Shown: positions 50,627 through 59,882, counted from the stretch's first letter. The stretch is DNA of 64,000 nt from Clostridiales bacterium (GCA_019419995.1 JAHZHZ010000002.1:156227-220226), one strand, 5' to 3'. Notes: generated by a model not told the origin, from the sequence alone. Numbers and translations are program-made.

Positions 50627-51670
50627 TCAGATTTGCAGCCAACGAGAGATGGCCAACGTCCGCCTGAGTCCTTCCTGTAGATTATATGCAGGGCGCCAGC
50701 CCAGGCCCAGAAGTCGATCCGCCTTAAGGACGGCCCGTTTTACTGCGGAATATCCCTCCCGTTCTGCATCCGGCGGGAGTTCAAAGTGCACTTCTACCCC
50801 GGCAAGTTCCGCCAAAATTTCCGCGTAGCGCCGAATGCTGGCTTCGCAACCGGGTGCAGATACATTGTAGGCGGTGGCTGCTTGCCCGCGAAACATCAAG
50901 GTGATCAGCGCTGATGTGGCATCGGCGGCATAACAATAGGAGCGGAACTGATTGCCCAAACTCTTGAGCACGATATTTTCACCATTAGCTGCCCTGCGCA
51001 GAAATTGGGCGTCGGCTCGGCTGTTTTCTTTGGTGATGAGTGCTCCGTAGACATAGGTGAGCCGAGCAGCCAGAGCATCTACGCCATACTGGCGGGCATA
51101 GGCTGCGCACAGCGTTTCCGCGGCTCGCTTGCTCTCCGGATAACAGGAACGAAAGGCCATGGGGTCTATGCTGCCGAAGTGCATCTCATCAAACCCGTCA
51201 GTCAAGCGGGGATCTTCACCATAGATTTCGCCGGTAGAGAGCAGAATCAAGCGACCGCCTCCCTGGCGGATCTGTTCCAGAAGATTCATGGTGCCCAGCA
51301 GATTGGCCTGCATGGTGCCTACAGGATCGCCGGAAAAGGAAAGGGGATGAGCATTGGAAGCTGCGTGAAAAATATAATTGGCCTCAAGAGCTAGGTCCAG
51401 CTTTCGGCGTGCGTCGTAGGGCAGAAATTCTGCATTTTCCACATCTTCTAGCCGACGGCGAGCCATTTCCGGATCTCGGCAGAGCAGAATAAGACGTAAA
51501 TTTAAATGGTGTGCCTGCCGTACCGCATCCAGTGCTCGAACCAGATAGCCGCCTACCAGCCCTGTGGCGCCGGTGACAGCTATGGCTTTATTCTGCAGCT
51601 GTTCATAAGGCAGTTCCAGAGCGGCAATATGAGCCAATTCCTCCCTTAGCAGAGGATGCTGTGCTTTCAT
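50627..51670 (-). CDS. NAD-dependent epimerase/dehydratase in the polyol-phosphate cluster
   Basis: 347-residue extended SDR: Rossmann GATGLVGGYLVRAL near residue 34, the catalytic YPESKRAAE (YxxxK) at about 184-192, and STGEIYGE. Such enzymes modify nucleotide-bound sugars. It is the last gene of the four-gene cluster and its start lies just before the stop of the cytidylyltransferase gene, 12 bases of overlap included, so it is cotranscribed. The sugar substrate is unknown. Confidence 0.85.
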   Translation of the reverse strand: MKAQHPLLREELAHIAALELPYEQLQNKAIAVTGATGLVGGYLVRALDAVRQAHHLNLRLILLCRDPEMARRRLEDVENAEFLPYDARRKLDLALEANYIFHAASNAHPLSFSGDPVGTMQANLLGTMNLLEQIRQGGGRLILLSTGEIYGEDPRLTDGFDEMHFGSIDPMAFRSCYPESKRAAETLCAAYARQYGVDALAARLTYVYGALITKENSRADAQFLRRAANGENIVLKSLGNQFRSYCYAADATSALITLMFRGQAATAYNVSAPGCEASIRRYAEILAELAGVEVHFELPPDAEREGYSAVKRAVLKADRLLGLGWRPAYNLQEGLRRTLAISRWLQI

Positions 51671-51680
51671 GGGCTTGTTT

Positions 51681-52382
51681 TCACCGCCTCTGTTCCAGCG
51701 CCAGCAGGGCGCGGAAAATATCAATGTCCTCCGGTGTGGTGAGCTTGAGATTCTTTTCAGAGCCATGGGAAAAGTAGATGGTACGGCCCAATTCCACCAT
51801 CAATGTACAGGAAGCGATGGAATTGGTGATCCCTTTCTGCAGAGCTTCTCGATGGGCTTCTGCCAGCACTCCGATGGGAAAAGCTTGGGGAGTCTGGGTG
51901 CGTTTAAGGTTTTCCCGAGGGTAGCTGGAATGCGTGGAAATCTGATCATCTGTTTCCAACATGGCTTCCTGACAGGGAATGGTGGCAATAGCCGAACCGT
52001 ATTGGGTAGCCGTGGCAATGCAGTCGGAAATAATGTCCGCAGAGAGCATGGGACGGATAGCATCATGTACCAGCACCAGATCATCCCGACTATAGATTTT
52101 CTCCAGGGCATAGACGCCGTTGCGGATAGACCCCTGACCGTTTTCTCCACCGGGGATGATGTGTTTGAGTTTAGTAATGCCGTACTGGCGGGCATAGGCA
52201 CTCAAGATATTTTCCCATCCTGCAATGCACACTACGGCGATGGCGTCGATGTCGGCGTGCTTTTCAAAGGCCTCCATGGTGTAGACGATGACCGGTTTTT
52301 CATTGACGGTGAGAAACTGCTTGGGGATTTCCTGGTTCATGCGCACGCCCTTGCCGCCGGCAATGATTAATGCGATGTTCAC
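51681..52382 (-). CDS. IspD/TarI-family cytidylyltransferase
   Basis: 233 residues. IAGGKGVRM (residues 7-15) is the CTP-binding loop, PKQFLTVNEKPVIVYTMEAF the next block, and HDAIRP and RTQTPQAF are typical of IspD and TarI. In a cluster with a glycerophosphotransferase and an SDR it more likely makes CDP-ribitol or another CDP-polyol than methylerythritol-CDP; this is inference. It stands 18 bases after the SDR-cytidylyltransferase fusion gene. Confidence 0.8.
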   Translation of the reverse strand: MNIALIIAGGKGVRMNQEIPKQFLTVNEKPVIVYTMEAFEKHADIDAIAVVCIAGWENILSAYARQYGITKLKHIIPGGENGQGSIRNGVYALEKIYSRDDLVLVHDAIRPMLSADIISDCIATATQYGSAIATIPCQEAMLETDDQISTHSSYPRENLKRTQTPQAFPIGVLAEAHREALQKGITNSIASCTLMVELGRTIYFSHGSEKNLKLTTPEDIDIFRALLALEQRR

Positions 52383-52400
52383 GTGGGTGCCTCCCTTTCC

Positions 52401-53543
52401 TTATCGACGCAACAGAGCCTCGCGCAGCTGGGTACTGCTGGTGCCCTGAGTGTAGGGGAAGTAGATGATCTTTACGCCCAGCGGGCCCAGTTTCGCTTCA
52501 TAGCGATTGAAACGCTCGGTGCCCTTGTAATCGCTCCCCACAAACAGGTAGTCGTAGGGATAGAGTTCATACATGGCGTCATCCTCATCCAATGTGACGA
52601 CCACTTTATCCACATATTTAATACTGCCCACAATCTCCATGCGTTCCTCCAGGGGAATGAAAGTGGGCTTGTTTTTGTGGGAGGAGCCCGGCGGATGTAC
52701 CCCCACGATCAGATAGTCGCAATACTGTTTGGCCCGCCTCAAGAGGTTCAGATGACCAATGTGGAACAAATCGAAGGTACCACTGAGAAAGCCCACCTTC
52801 AGGCGAGGTTTTTCGCCGGTACGGCCGCTCTCCTGTTTGTACTTCCAACTATCGATGCCGAAACCCATGGGATCATTCCGGTAACGTTCCAGAACGCCCT
52901 TATACGTCTCTTCATACCGGGGGATCCACAGCATCTCCCGGTTCATCATGCGGCGCACGATCTCCAGTGCCATTTCCCGAGTCTGATCTGGCACATCTTC
53001 GCCGCCGTAAAAGCGGGTTCCCTGAAGGGCGCCGGGTGCCACCTCAAATATGCGGTTCACTGCGCCTTGAGCGGCGAGTTCAGCATTGACCGATTCGCAC
53101 AAACTGCGCATGGCTGCTTTACTGGAACCGTAAGCAGCAAACATTGGGGAGGATAGGTGCCCTGCGATGGAACCGATAGCCGCGCAGTAGAAGTCCTTGT
53201 CCCCCAGCAATCGAGGCTGGAAGAGCCGCAGTACCCGGGCGAAGCCCTCGGCATTGGCACGGTACAGAGTCTGGATTTCTCCATCGGTGAGCTGCTCGAA
53301 GGGGGCAATGCGTCCCAATCCGGCGGCATAGATCAAGCAATCCACATCCACAAGTGCTTCCAGGGGAGCCAGATCTCCGCACAGCAGGTTCAGTTGATGA
53401 TAAGTGACACCTGTCTCCTTTGTTTCAGGTAGGTTCCGTCCGAAAGCGGTTACATTTGCCCCCATTTCTGCCAGTACCCTGGCGATGGACCGGCCCAAGC
53501 CACTGGTGCCGCCAATGATGGCGGCGCTTTTAATCCGGTTCAT
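52401..53543 (-). CDS. Fusion of short-chain dehydrogenase and glycerol-phosphate-type cytidylyltransferase
   Basis: 380 residues. The N-terminal SDR (about 1-235) has GGTSGLGRSIARVL, the YGSSK catalytic pair and ARxL-type ends. After a linker a TagD-like cytidylyltransferase follows (about 248-380): GFLSGTFDLFHIGHLNLL with the HxGH motif, and GTSSTQLREALL near the end with the conserved Thr/Ser. The fusion would couple reduction of a sugar or keto-polyol phosphate to activation of a polyol phosphate. ATGA overlap with the glycerophosphotransferase. Confidence 0.85.
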   Translation of the reverse strand: MNRIKSAAIIGGTSGLGRSIARVLAEMGANVTAFGRNLPETKETGVTYHQLNLLCGDLAPLEALVDVDCLIYAAGLGRIAPFEQLTDGEIQTLYRANAEGFARVLRLFQPRLLGDKDFYCAAIGSIAGHLSSPMFAAYGSSKAAMRSLCESVNAELAAQGAVNRIFEVAPGALQGTRFYGGEDVPDQTREMALEIVRRMMNREMLWIPRYEETYKGVLERYRNDPMGFGIDSWKYKQESGRTGEKPRLKVGFLSGTFDLFHIGHLNLLRRAKQYCDYLIVGVHPPGSSHKNKPTFIPLEERMEIVGSIKYVDKVVVTLDEDDAMYELYPYDYLFVGSDYKGTERFNRYEAKLGPLGVKIIYFPYTQGTSSTQLREALLRR

Positions 53544-54766
53544 TTATGCTCCTTCCCCGCGGCGTCCAGCCGGGCCACGATGTATTCCGCTATGGATTGG
53601 GCCGCGTGACCGGTCTCTGCTTCGCCGTAGAAACGCAAAATGGCGTCGCAGTTTTCCCTCGCCTGCTCTGGTGTGGTCGCTTCAATCAGCGCATCGAGTT
53701 CATCCGGAGTGGTGGCGATCCAGTAGGGAGAATCTTTCATGTCAAAGTACAGGGCGCGGCTGCGCGCCTTATAATCTTCTAAATCATCCTGATAGAGGTA
53801 AATGGGGCGCCGGCAGAGGGCGAAGTCTCCAGCGCAGGAGGAGTAATCGGTGATCAATGCATCAGAAATGAGCAGCAGTTCCGCCATTTCCGGATAGTCG
53901 CTCACAGGAATCAGGCGTCCGGAACCGTCATTGAGATCCAGACCCAAGGACATATAATGGGCGCGAACAAGGCACTTCCAGGGCTTGCCTGTGGTGCGCT
54001 CTAGCGTATCCAACACCCTGTGAAGATCCAGCCGGACCTTCTGCTGCTTAAAGGCGCGCTTTTCCACGTCGCGGAAGGTGGGCGCATAGAGCAATACGCC
54101 TATGCCATCATCTAATTGGAGCCGGGCCCGCACCGCTGCCTTTTCCTCGGGATCGTTGCGGATTAAAATGTCGTTTCGGGGATAACCCACTTTCATCAGC
54201 TCGCCCTTGTAGTGAAAGGCGGACCGAAACTGCATATCTCCATAGTCGGAGCCGGTGATGCCCAAGGTGCAATGCTCCTCCAGCATGCGAATGTGCTGTC
54301 CTACATTGTCGTAGCCCACTTTTTTAAAGGCTCGGTCTCCGTGCCAGGTCTGAATATAGATCTGTTTCGGTGCGGGAAAATTCAGATAGAAGCGCTTGTT
54401 GAAGTTATCTACCACTACTCGTGCCCGCGCCATGGCCGATACACCCTTGCGATCGATAGAATTGAGGATGCGCACGTAATCTGGAATGTTGTAATGCTCC
54501 CGGACATCCTTCTCCCGGGCGAAGAGCCACACGATGTCTGTCTGGGGACGCAGTCTGTGCAGTTCTTCGGAAATATAGCGGGGGTTATCGTTGTAGGAGA
54601 GGTTATCAAAGGAGCTGAATACCACCATGTTATTATCAAAACCCCGAAGGTGCAACGCAAACCACATCACCGCATTGCGGTAAAAGCCGAATATGAAGCC
54701 CAAAAACAGATAGAGCTTTCGATGGTGACGAATCAGGCGCTTCAGGCGCAGAATCAGATTGTGCAT
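53540..54766 (-). CDS. CDP-glycerol glycerophosphotransferase family protein (TagB/TagF-like)
   Basis: 408 residues. IQTWHGDRAFKKVGYD, RNDILI, LLYAPTFRD and LITDYSSCAGDFAL, then RPIYLYQDDLEDY are the motifs of the Glyphos_transf family that adds glycerol or ribitol phosphate units from CDP-polyols to teichoic-acid-like polymers. A hydrophobic patch at about 15-38 may hold it at the membrane. First gene of the cluster, with a consensus promoter upstream. Confidence 0.9.
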   Translation of the reverse strand: MHNLILRLKRLIRHHRKLYLFLGFIFGFYRNAVMWFALHLRGFDNNMVVFSSFDNLSYNDNPRYISEELHRLRPQTDIVWLFAREKDVREHYNIPDYVRILNSIDRKGVSAMARARVVVDNFNKRFYLNFPAPKQIYIQTWHGDRAFKKVGYDNVGQHIRMLEEHCTLGITGSDYGDMQFRSAFHYKGELMKVGYPRNDILIRNDPEEKAAVRARLQLDDGIGVLLYAPTFRDVEKRAFKQQKVRLDLHRVLDTLERTTGKPWKCLVRAHYMSLGLDLNDGSGRLIPVSDYPEMAELLLISDALITDYSSCAGDFALCRRPIYLYQDDLEDYKARSRALYFDMKDSPYWIATTPDELDALIEATTPEQARENCDAILRFYGEAETGHAAQSIAEYIVARLDAAGKEHK

Positions 54767-54860
54767 GGGAGGAAAACCACCTTCATTGCTGCAGGATTAC
54801 CGGCCGATATTGTTCGGCGCAGAGCAGACATTTGTAAATATACCTATAAACCCACATTTG

Positions 54861-54889
54861 AGTATAGCATCGACACATTGGCTTGTCAA
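54861..54889 (-). promoter_or_regulatory. Promoter of the phosphopolyol cluster
   Basis: TTGACA (54884-54889) and TATACT (54861-54866) on the minus strand, 17-base spacer; about 90 bases of leader follow. Confidence 0.75.
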
Positions 54890-54912
54890 GGCAGTGTGCG
54901 GCGGGCCAAAAC

Positions 54913-54938
54913 CATAAAAAAACGCCCCGAAGGGCGTC
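54913..54938 (-). terminator. Terminator of yabP-yabQ-divIC
   Basis: On the minus strand ACGCCC-TTCG-GGGCGT (54922-54937) is followed by a run of seven T, close after the divIC-like stop. Confidence 0.9.
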
Positions 54939-54946
54939 CAAATTAT

Positions 54947-55225
54947 TCAATTGGAAACATAGCGGATCTCGCCAGGTAAAAGCATATTCAATTCATCCCG
55001 GGCGACTTGTTCTATGTATTCGTCCGTGCGCACGTAACTTAGATGTTCTGTCAGATCCTTTACCTGCTCCATTAGTACCGCTTTCTCCTGATTGAGCTGG
55101 TTCAGATGTTCACTGACCTGATGGTAGCGCAGTTGGGCCACCGCACAGCTTGTGCCAAAGCAAACGAGCATCAGCAGAATGACGAACACATAGAAGCGCG
55201 GACGTACGCTGATTCTACGGTGCAC
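54947..55225 (-). CDS. divIC: DivIC/FtsL-type septum formation initiator
   Basis: 92 residues: short inside part, one membrane segment (about 11-30, FYVFVILLMLVCFGTSCAVA), a coiled coil (about 33-65, QLNQEKAVLMEQVKDLTEHL) and a C-terminal LSYVRTDEYIEQVARDEL and LLPGE ending typical of FtsB/DivIC. GTG at 55225 is chosen because GGAGGTGA lies just before it; GTG 55234 is part of that binding site. Placement behind yabQ is conserved. Confidence 0.87.
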   Translation of the reverse strand: MHRRISVRPRFYVFVILLMLVCFGTSCAVAQLRYHQVSEHLNQLNQEKAVLMEQVKDLTEHLSYVRTDEYIEQVARDELNMLLPGEIRYVSN

Positions 55226-55284
55226 GGCGCTCACCTCCGACGAAAAGTTAAGTTTTCAATTCGACGTGCTTCCGGAAAATCCTG

Positions 55285-55653
55285 TCATTTAAATATGACC
55301 TTAATGAGATGATTTTTAGCCAGATAAGCCATAATTTTGCGTAGCACGCGGACGATGACGCGTCCCAACGCCCGCAGCGGAGGGACCAGACCGAAACCGA
55401 ACAGTGCGGCGCCCAGCAAGGCGCCCAGCAATTCAAAGGGCCGGGCTTGCCCGTAATTGCCTGCCACAAGGGCGGCGATGAGGATTGCAGCACATCCCAG
55501 CGCAAAGAGCAAATCACAGGCCAGGGATAGACAGAAACCTGCCTGAATGAAGCGCCGCAACAGGGCTGTGAGCATATACCAGACGCCCACTGCCACGCCC
55601 GCTGCCATCATCCAGACGAACAGCTGGGCCTGATTCATGGTGGCAAATAGCAT
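55285..55653 (-). CDS. yabQ: Spore cortex biosynthesis protein YabQ
   Basis: 122 residues with about four hydrophobic segments and a basic C-terminus (RVIVRVLRKIMAYLAKNH). It matches the YabQ family, membrane proteins needed for spore cortex formation. Identification rests on topology, position behind yabP and the QAQLFVWMMAAGVAVGVWY opening. The ATG follows the yabP stop by one base. Confidence 0.82.
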   Translation of the reverse strand: MLFATMNQAQLFVWMMAAGVAVGVWYMLTALLRRFIQAGFCLSLACDLLFALGCAAILIAALVAGNYGQARPFELLGALLGAALFGFGLVPPLRALGRVIVRVLRKIMAYLAKNHLIKVIFK

Positions 55654-55654
55654 T

Positions 55655-55930
55655 TCAACGCAACAGTCGGGCGAAGAAACCGCCCTTGCCGCCACGGGCT
55701 TTACCGGAATATTCGATGGCGTCAAATTCGCCGTCCACGATCAGTCGCCCCTCCTCTTTATTGAGGTGGGAAATGTTCAGGGAATTTCCGCTGATGGTCA
55801 TAGAGCCGAGGCTGGTGAGTAGCACGATTAACTGTTCATTGAAGCAATCCACGTCGCTGACGCCGGTGATTTCCGCGTGGGAGCGATCTATCAGAGTGAA
55901 GCTGTGGCCGCTGGAAATTGCCGATTGCAT
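55655..55930 (-). CDS. yabP: Sporulation protein YabP
   Basis: 91 residues, beta-rich, with HSFTLIDRSHAEITGVSDVD, then VLLTSLGSMTISGNSLNISH and GRLIVDGEFDAIEYS, the YabP/YqfC family pattern. Expressed in the mother cell under sigma-E in Bacillus. GGGAGGCGG precedes the ATG. It heads yabP-yabQ-divIC. Upstream RNA-binding yabO is not present here. Confidence 0.9.
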   Translation of the reverse strand: MQSAISSGHSFTLIDRSHAEITGVSDVDCFNEQLIVLLTSLGSMTISGNSLNISHLNKEEGRLIVDGEFDAIEYSGKARGGKGGFFARLLR

Positions 55931-56004
55931 GGTTTATCCGCCTCCCGGTTTTTTCCATTTCAAGGATGGGGCATTGTATGCGATGGCGTGGCGCAGCATG
56001 CCAA

Positions 56005-56047
56005 CAGAAACAAAACATCGCCGCGCTGGCAAACTGCCGGCGCGGCG
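56005..56047 (-). terminator. Terminator of the PHP gene
   Basis: A 12-base GC-rich stem with one G-T pair (56019-56030 with 56036-56047), followed on the minus strand by ATGTTTTGTTT. Confidence 0.75.
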
Positions 56048-56065
56048 GTAAGGGCGTTTAAAATT

Positions 56066-57334
56066 TTAGTGTCTGGTTTGCTGGCCGAAGGCAGAGAAGG
56101 CGGCAATGCGCTCATTCAGATCGGGCCACTTTTGAATGCTCTGTTCCGAGAAGAAGCCGTCGGCCGGATTCTCGGTCGTACGCCGTTCGTGGGCGATGAG
56201 AGCCCAGGTAGCGTCGTAGAGATTGCTGAATTCCGGGTCCCGCTGGGCCTCACAGACGAAGCTCTGGCGGGGCTGATTGATGTCCTCACCACTGATCTGG
56301 AAGAGCTTATATTCTTCGCACAGAGCGCGCAGGCGCCGCAGCTGGGCCTTAGTGTTGCGGGAAGGCATGTAGGTGACTGCCCGGTATCCAAGTTGAGCCA
56401 CGTAGGCAATCAGTTCATCAAGGAAATCGTCCTCGAACTTCTGAGCACGCTTGTCGCCGGTCACACTGTCGCCTACGTCGCCCAGGTAGGCATAGGCAGA
56501 AATGGCGCCCATCCGGTCGGACATGGCCAAAATTTCGCGAACGTCGGGACATTCGTCGGTAGCATCGATGTAGAAGCGGGAAATCAACTGGCTCTTGATC
56601 CAACCCAGCAGATCATACATCATGTGGGGATTATTCTCATCGGTGAGATATCCTTCGATCTTACCTGAGAGGGGCAGGCGGATTTCGTCGTGAATGAAGC
56701 GAACCAGCTTCTCGCCCTTGCCGATGACTTCCAACATGCGATATGCCAAAGCGCTGGAGATGTGGCGCTCAGTGACAGAGCCACCCTTGTGGAAGTTAGA
56801 AAGGGGCAGTACGTCGGCGTCAAAATCAATGGTTACGCCGTACCGGCTCATCATCTCGTTTACGCCAGCCACCATTTTGCGGTTGCGCTCGTTGCGGCGA
56901 GCCCGATAGGGAGCGAAAAACTCATTGATTTCAGCGGCGCGGTTGTGGGGAACGCCGTGCAGAGCCATATAGGCCACACCTTTTTGATCCGGATTATTGA
57001 GCTTTCTGTCGGCGAAAGGTGTGTTGAGGAAACTTGCCCGGCATTCGATACCGATGGTGGCATCCATATGGGCCAGTTCTGCTGCTGCTAGAAATTCCGG
57101 AGCGCCGGCGATAGAATCATGATCCATCAGTCCGCAGGTACACAGGCCCGCGGCCCGGGCAAACCAAACTGCTGCTGTGGGAGAATAGGGAGAGAAGGAG
57201 TACGTGGTATGAATATGGTTATTCACATCTCGGCCCGTCTGAGGGACGGGTTCGCTGTCCAGAAGTGATTTCAGGTTTTCCAGGGCGTCGGGGCCGTTAA
57301 GCAGGCGAAGCAGTTCTTCGCGGGTCTTTGCCAT
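56066..57334 (-). CDS. PHP-domain metal-dependent hydrolase
   Basis: 422 residues. The PHP fold is shown by NHIHTTYSFSPYSP (about residues 39-52), GLMDHDSI and a GIECR glutamate; later histidines (HGVPHN, HISS) may complete a three-metal site. PHP enzymes hydrolyse phosphoesters. This family is larger than HisK or YcdX types; a substrate cannot be named. AAGGATG precedes the ATG. It lies 42 bases after the acyltransferase gene and ends in its own terminator before yabP. Confidence 0.83.
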   Translation of the reverse strand: MAKTREELLRLLNGPDALENLKSLLDSEPVPQTGRDVNNHIHTTYSFSPYSPTAAVWFARAAGLCTCGLMDHDSIAGAPEFLAAAELAHMDATIGIECRASFLNTPFADRKLNNPDQKGVAYMALHGVPHNRAAEINEFFAPYRARRNERNRKMVAGVNEMMSRYGVTIDFDADVLPLSNFHKGGSVTERHISSALAYRMLEVIGKGEKLVRFIHDEIRLPLSGKIEGYLTDENNPHMMYDLLGWIKSQLISRFYIDATDECPDVREILAMSDRMGAISAYAYLGDVGDSVTGDKRAQKFEDDFLDELIAYVAQLGYRAVTYMPSRNTKAQLRRLRALCEEYKLFQISGEDINQPRQSFVCEAQRDPEFSNLYDATWALIAHERRTTENPADGFFSEQSIQKWPDLNERIAAFSAFGQQTRH

Positions 57335-57376
57335 GGCTGTAACATCCTTTCGGTAGTAATCTTTACCTTTATTTTA

Positions 57377-58579
57377 TCATGTAGAAGGCCGGGTTTCAAG
57401 GGGACGGTTGGTAGAAGAGTGCTTTTTTATCCATCGGGAGCAGGGCTTTTCTACAATATAGGTGAGAATCAGCGCGGTCAGCAGGGCAGCACCAAAGCAC
57501 AGGAGGGTATACTGATTTTGCCAGGGTTGCTGTCCCTCCCGGTTGGGTGCGTCCCCGGTATAGGCGGGGATGTGCCACTGTTTTAGCTTGACAGCTAAAA
57601 ATTGATGCCATATGTAAAAGTTGAAGCTTAGCCCAGATAAAAAACGGGTGATGCGATTGGAAAATAGGGCGCGGAACAGGCGAATGGATCGACTGCCACA
57701 CAGCAAAAATATACCGCCCAAAGCTGAAAGGGGAAAGCGCCACAACATCTGGCCCAGGCGTACGCTTTCTCCGCCTGACCGCCCCAGCTGGCGGTCCAGG
57801 ATCTGATAGATGAGCATGCCGCTGAGCACTGTTAGTGCTGTGGACAGCCAGGCCCTCCAGGGCTTTTGGGGGGCAGAGGCCAAACGATGATAGACGCAGG
57901 CCGCCAGCATGCCATTGGCATACACGTCCAGCATGGCGCTGAGGCGGTTGACATAGATGGTGGTATCTTCTACGAACAGGGCCATAATGATGCGGCTGCA
58001 TGCACCCAGGGCCACCATGGCGCAATAAACGCTGGCTGTGTGTCGCTCAAAGGCCCGGGCCAGATAAGGAAAGATCAGATAGAACTGTACTTCCACGGCC
58101 AGCGTCCACAGTGCGCCGTTCAAGTGGGTGTAACTGTAGGAGTCTTTGAACAGATTGTGGGTGAAGGAAAGGTGAGCCAACAGGTCTGTCCACATGTGCC
58201 TGGCGCTGCCGTAGAGGCCTTCCGGCAAGGCAAAAACGAAAAGCATAATGAAAATACACAGCAAGTAACTGGGCAAAATTCGGGCGGCTCGAGCTGCATA
58301 AAAAGTTCTTGGATTCCTCCCCCGCCCGGATAGATAGCCCAGCATCAGTAGAAAACCGCTGAGCAGCAGCATCAGATCTACAAACATGTAGCCGCAGGCT
58401 ACCAGTGGATACAGACGAAGTGTCGTTTTCCCCAATGCCAGGTTGGGATTGAGCCAGGATTGTTGCCAGATGTGATACCAGCCGATGAAGAATACGCATA
58501 GTACCCGCAACAGATCTCCTGCATCGGCATAATCTGTCCGCAGCTTAGCGGGTAAAAAGGCGGATTTGAGCCGCTTCAT
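57377..58579 (-). CDS. Acyltransferase 3 family membrane protein
   Basis: 400 residues with about ten hydrophobic segments. The N-terminal LLRVLCVFFIGWYHIWQQS carries the conserved histidine (H-box) of the acyltransferase-3 family, and RTFYAARAARILPSYLL is the second motif. These enzymes O-acetylate surface glycans or lipids. The start at 58579 has AGGGGA upstream and follows the preceding gene by 22 bases; an upstream start would overlap it. Partner polymer unknown. Confidence 0.87.
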   Translation of the reverse strand: MKRLKSAFLPAKLRTDYADAGDLLRVLCVFFIGWYHIWQQSWLNPNLALGKTTLRLYPLVACGYMFVDLMLLLSGFLLMLGYLSGRGRNPRTFYAARAARILPSYLLCIFIMLFVFALPEGLYGSARHMWTDLLAHLSFTHNLFKDSYSYTHLNGALWTLAVEVQFYLIFPYLARAFERHTASVYCAMVALGACSRIIMALFVEDTTIYVNRLSAMLDVYANGMLAACVYHRLASAPQKPWRAWLSTALTVLSGMLIYQILDRQLGRSGGESVRLGQMLWRFPLSALGGIFLLCGSRSIRLFRALFSNRITRFLSGLSFNFYIWHQFLAVKLKQWHIPAYTGDAPNREGQQPWQNQYTLLCFGAALLTALILTYIVEKPCSRWIKKHSSTNRPLETRPST

Positions 58580-58601
58580 AAATTGATCATTCCCCTTTGA
58601 T

Positions 58602-59813
58602 TTAAATGTGTACAAGGCAGGCACCCAGGAAATTAAATCCCAACCCAAAGCACATCAGTACGCATTCCCAGCGAGTGAGCTTGCGGCGGTCTGGACTGAG
58701 CAGGAGATAGGCGAAACAGAGAGGTACCAATTCCAGAGCGTAGCGGGCCCCGAACTGATGGCCGCCTAACGTGCGATGCATCAGCAAAAGAAAAATATTG
58801 ATGGCTCCCATCAGCAATATCAGGGCCTTGGCTGGGCGAAAACGGTGGTGAATCAAATCAGAAATTAGCCACAGCAGATTGCATAAAAAGATGGGACAGC
58901 TCAAAAACATCGAAAAGCCGAACTGATTAAAATGCAGCGATGCGCCCTCCACCTGGAAGGGTGCTCCAAAAAACAGGGTGCGCCAGTTGTCCAGAATGTA
59001 GATTAGAGATAGCTGACCGTGCTCGCTCCGGGTAAATTCAGGCAAATAATTGTGCCCGAATTCAAAGGGGTTATCGAAGCGCACATAATTGTAGATGCCG
59101 TAACCGGCGGCTACGGTCAGGCCCACTATCACGCCCGGAATCAGGCGAAGCAGGGCAGTGCGAAGATTTACACCTTGCTGTCGAGCCTGGGCCAGGTGCA
59201 GTGCCAGCAGTACTGGGCCCAAACAGACGCTGAAGGGCCGGCAACCTACACTCAGCGCATAGCACAGACAGGCTAGGGTGGGACGGCCCCGACGCACGGC
59301 GGCAATGGCGGCTATGCTGAACAAAAAGGCCAGAATCTGCGCCTCGTACCACACGCCACCCACCAGACTTATGGGCAGCATGGCGCTGGCCAGGCAGAGA
59401 AAGATGGCCCAGGCGATACAATCCTCGCTGCGCATACGCCGGGTACGCTGGAGTTCGGACAGGACAATTAAACAGGCGATGAGCAGATAGAGCTTTTGAA
59501 ATAGTCCCCCGGGAACGTCATCGCCCCAGATTAGGGTATAGAGCACCATGGGGATGGAGGGAACCGGTGGAAAGCTGACATAATAGCGGCCTTGATAGAT
59601 TGCCAGTTCTAAATATTCATAATTCTGGTCAAGGGCGCATTCTCCTCGGAGCCATGCCTGCGCTTGAAGCAGGTAACTTTTGTATATATAGCTGGTGGGA
59701 TTGACACCGCTGGCCAGGGATAGAGCAGCGTACAGAAGAATCACCAACATTGCGGTGATGAGGGCCGCATACAGGCGCCGTTGCGCCGGAGTTTTTGCGA
59801 GGAATCGATTCAC
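58602..59813 (-). CDS. Polytopic membrane protein, glycosyltransferase-like
   Basis: 403 residues with about ten membrane segments. Between the first two segments lies a soluble loop with LRGECALDQNYEYLELAIYQ, YYVSFPPVPSIP, which resembles the loop of GT-C-type mannosyl or arabinosyl transferases using polyprenyl-phosphate sugars. No specific family is certain. GTG start at 59813 with AGGAGG ten bases upstream; the frame open to 59981 includes the promoter and is not used. It leads an operon with the acyltransferase. Confidence 0.72.
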   Translation of the reverse strand: MNRFLAKTPAQRRLYAALITAMLVILLYAALSLASGVNPTSYIYKSYLLQAQAWLRGECALDQNYEYLELAIYQGRYYVSFPPVPSIPMVLYTLIWGDDVPGGLFQKLYLLIACLIVLSELQRTRRMRSEDCIAWAIFLCLASAMLPISLVGGVWYEAQILAFLFSIAAIAAVRRGRPTLACLCYALSVGCRPFSVCLGPVLLALHLAQARQQGVNLRTALLRLIPGVIVGLTVAAGYGIYNYVRFDNPFEFGHNYLPEFTRSEHGQLSLIYILDNWRTLFFGAPFQVEGASLHFNQFGFSMFLSCPIFLCNLLWLISDLIHHRFRPAKALILLMGAINIFLLLMHRTLGGHQFGARYALELVPLCFAYLLLSPDRRKLTRWECVLMCFGLGFNFLGACLVHI

Positions 59814-59853
59814 AAACGGTTTTCCTCCTGACGGGAGATTGATCACTTTTATT

Positions 59854-59882
59854 ATTGTAAGGCATGGACAGAAAAATGTAAA
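59854..59882 (-). promoter_or_regulatory. Promoter of the GT-like/acyltransferase operon
   Basis: TTTACA (59877-59882) and TACAAT (59854-59859) on the minus strand, 17-base spacer. The rest of the gap to 60107 holds the divergent promoter at 60013. Confidence 0.55.

Noticed and set aside
56066..57334. PHP enzyme as part of the yabP-yabQ sporulation operon
   Set aside because: A good terminator at 56005-56047 separates them, and the PHP gene follows surface-glycan genes with a short gap.
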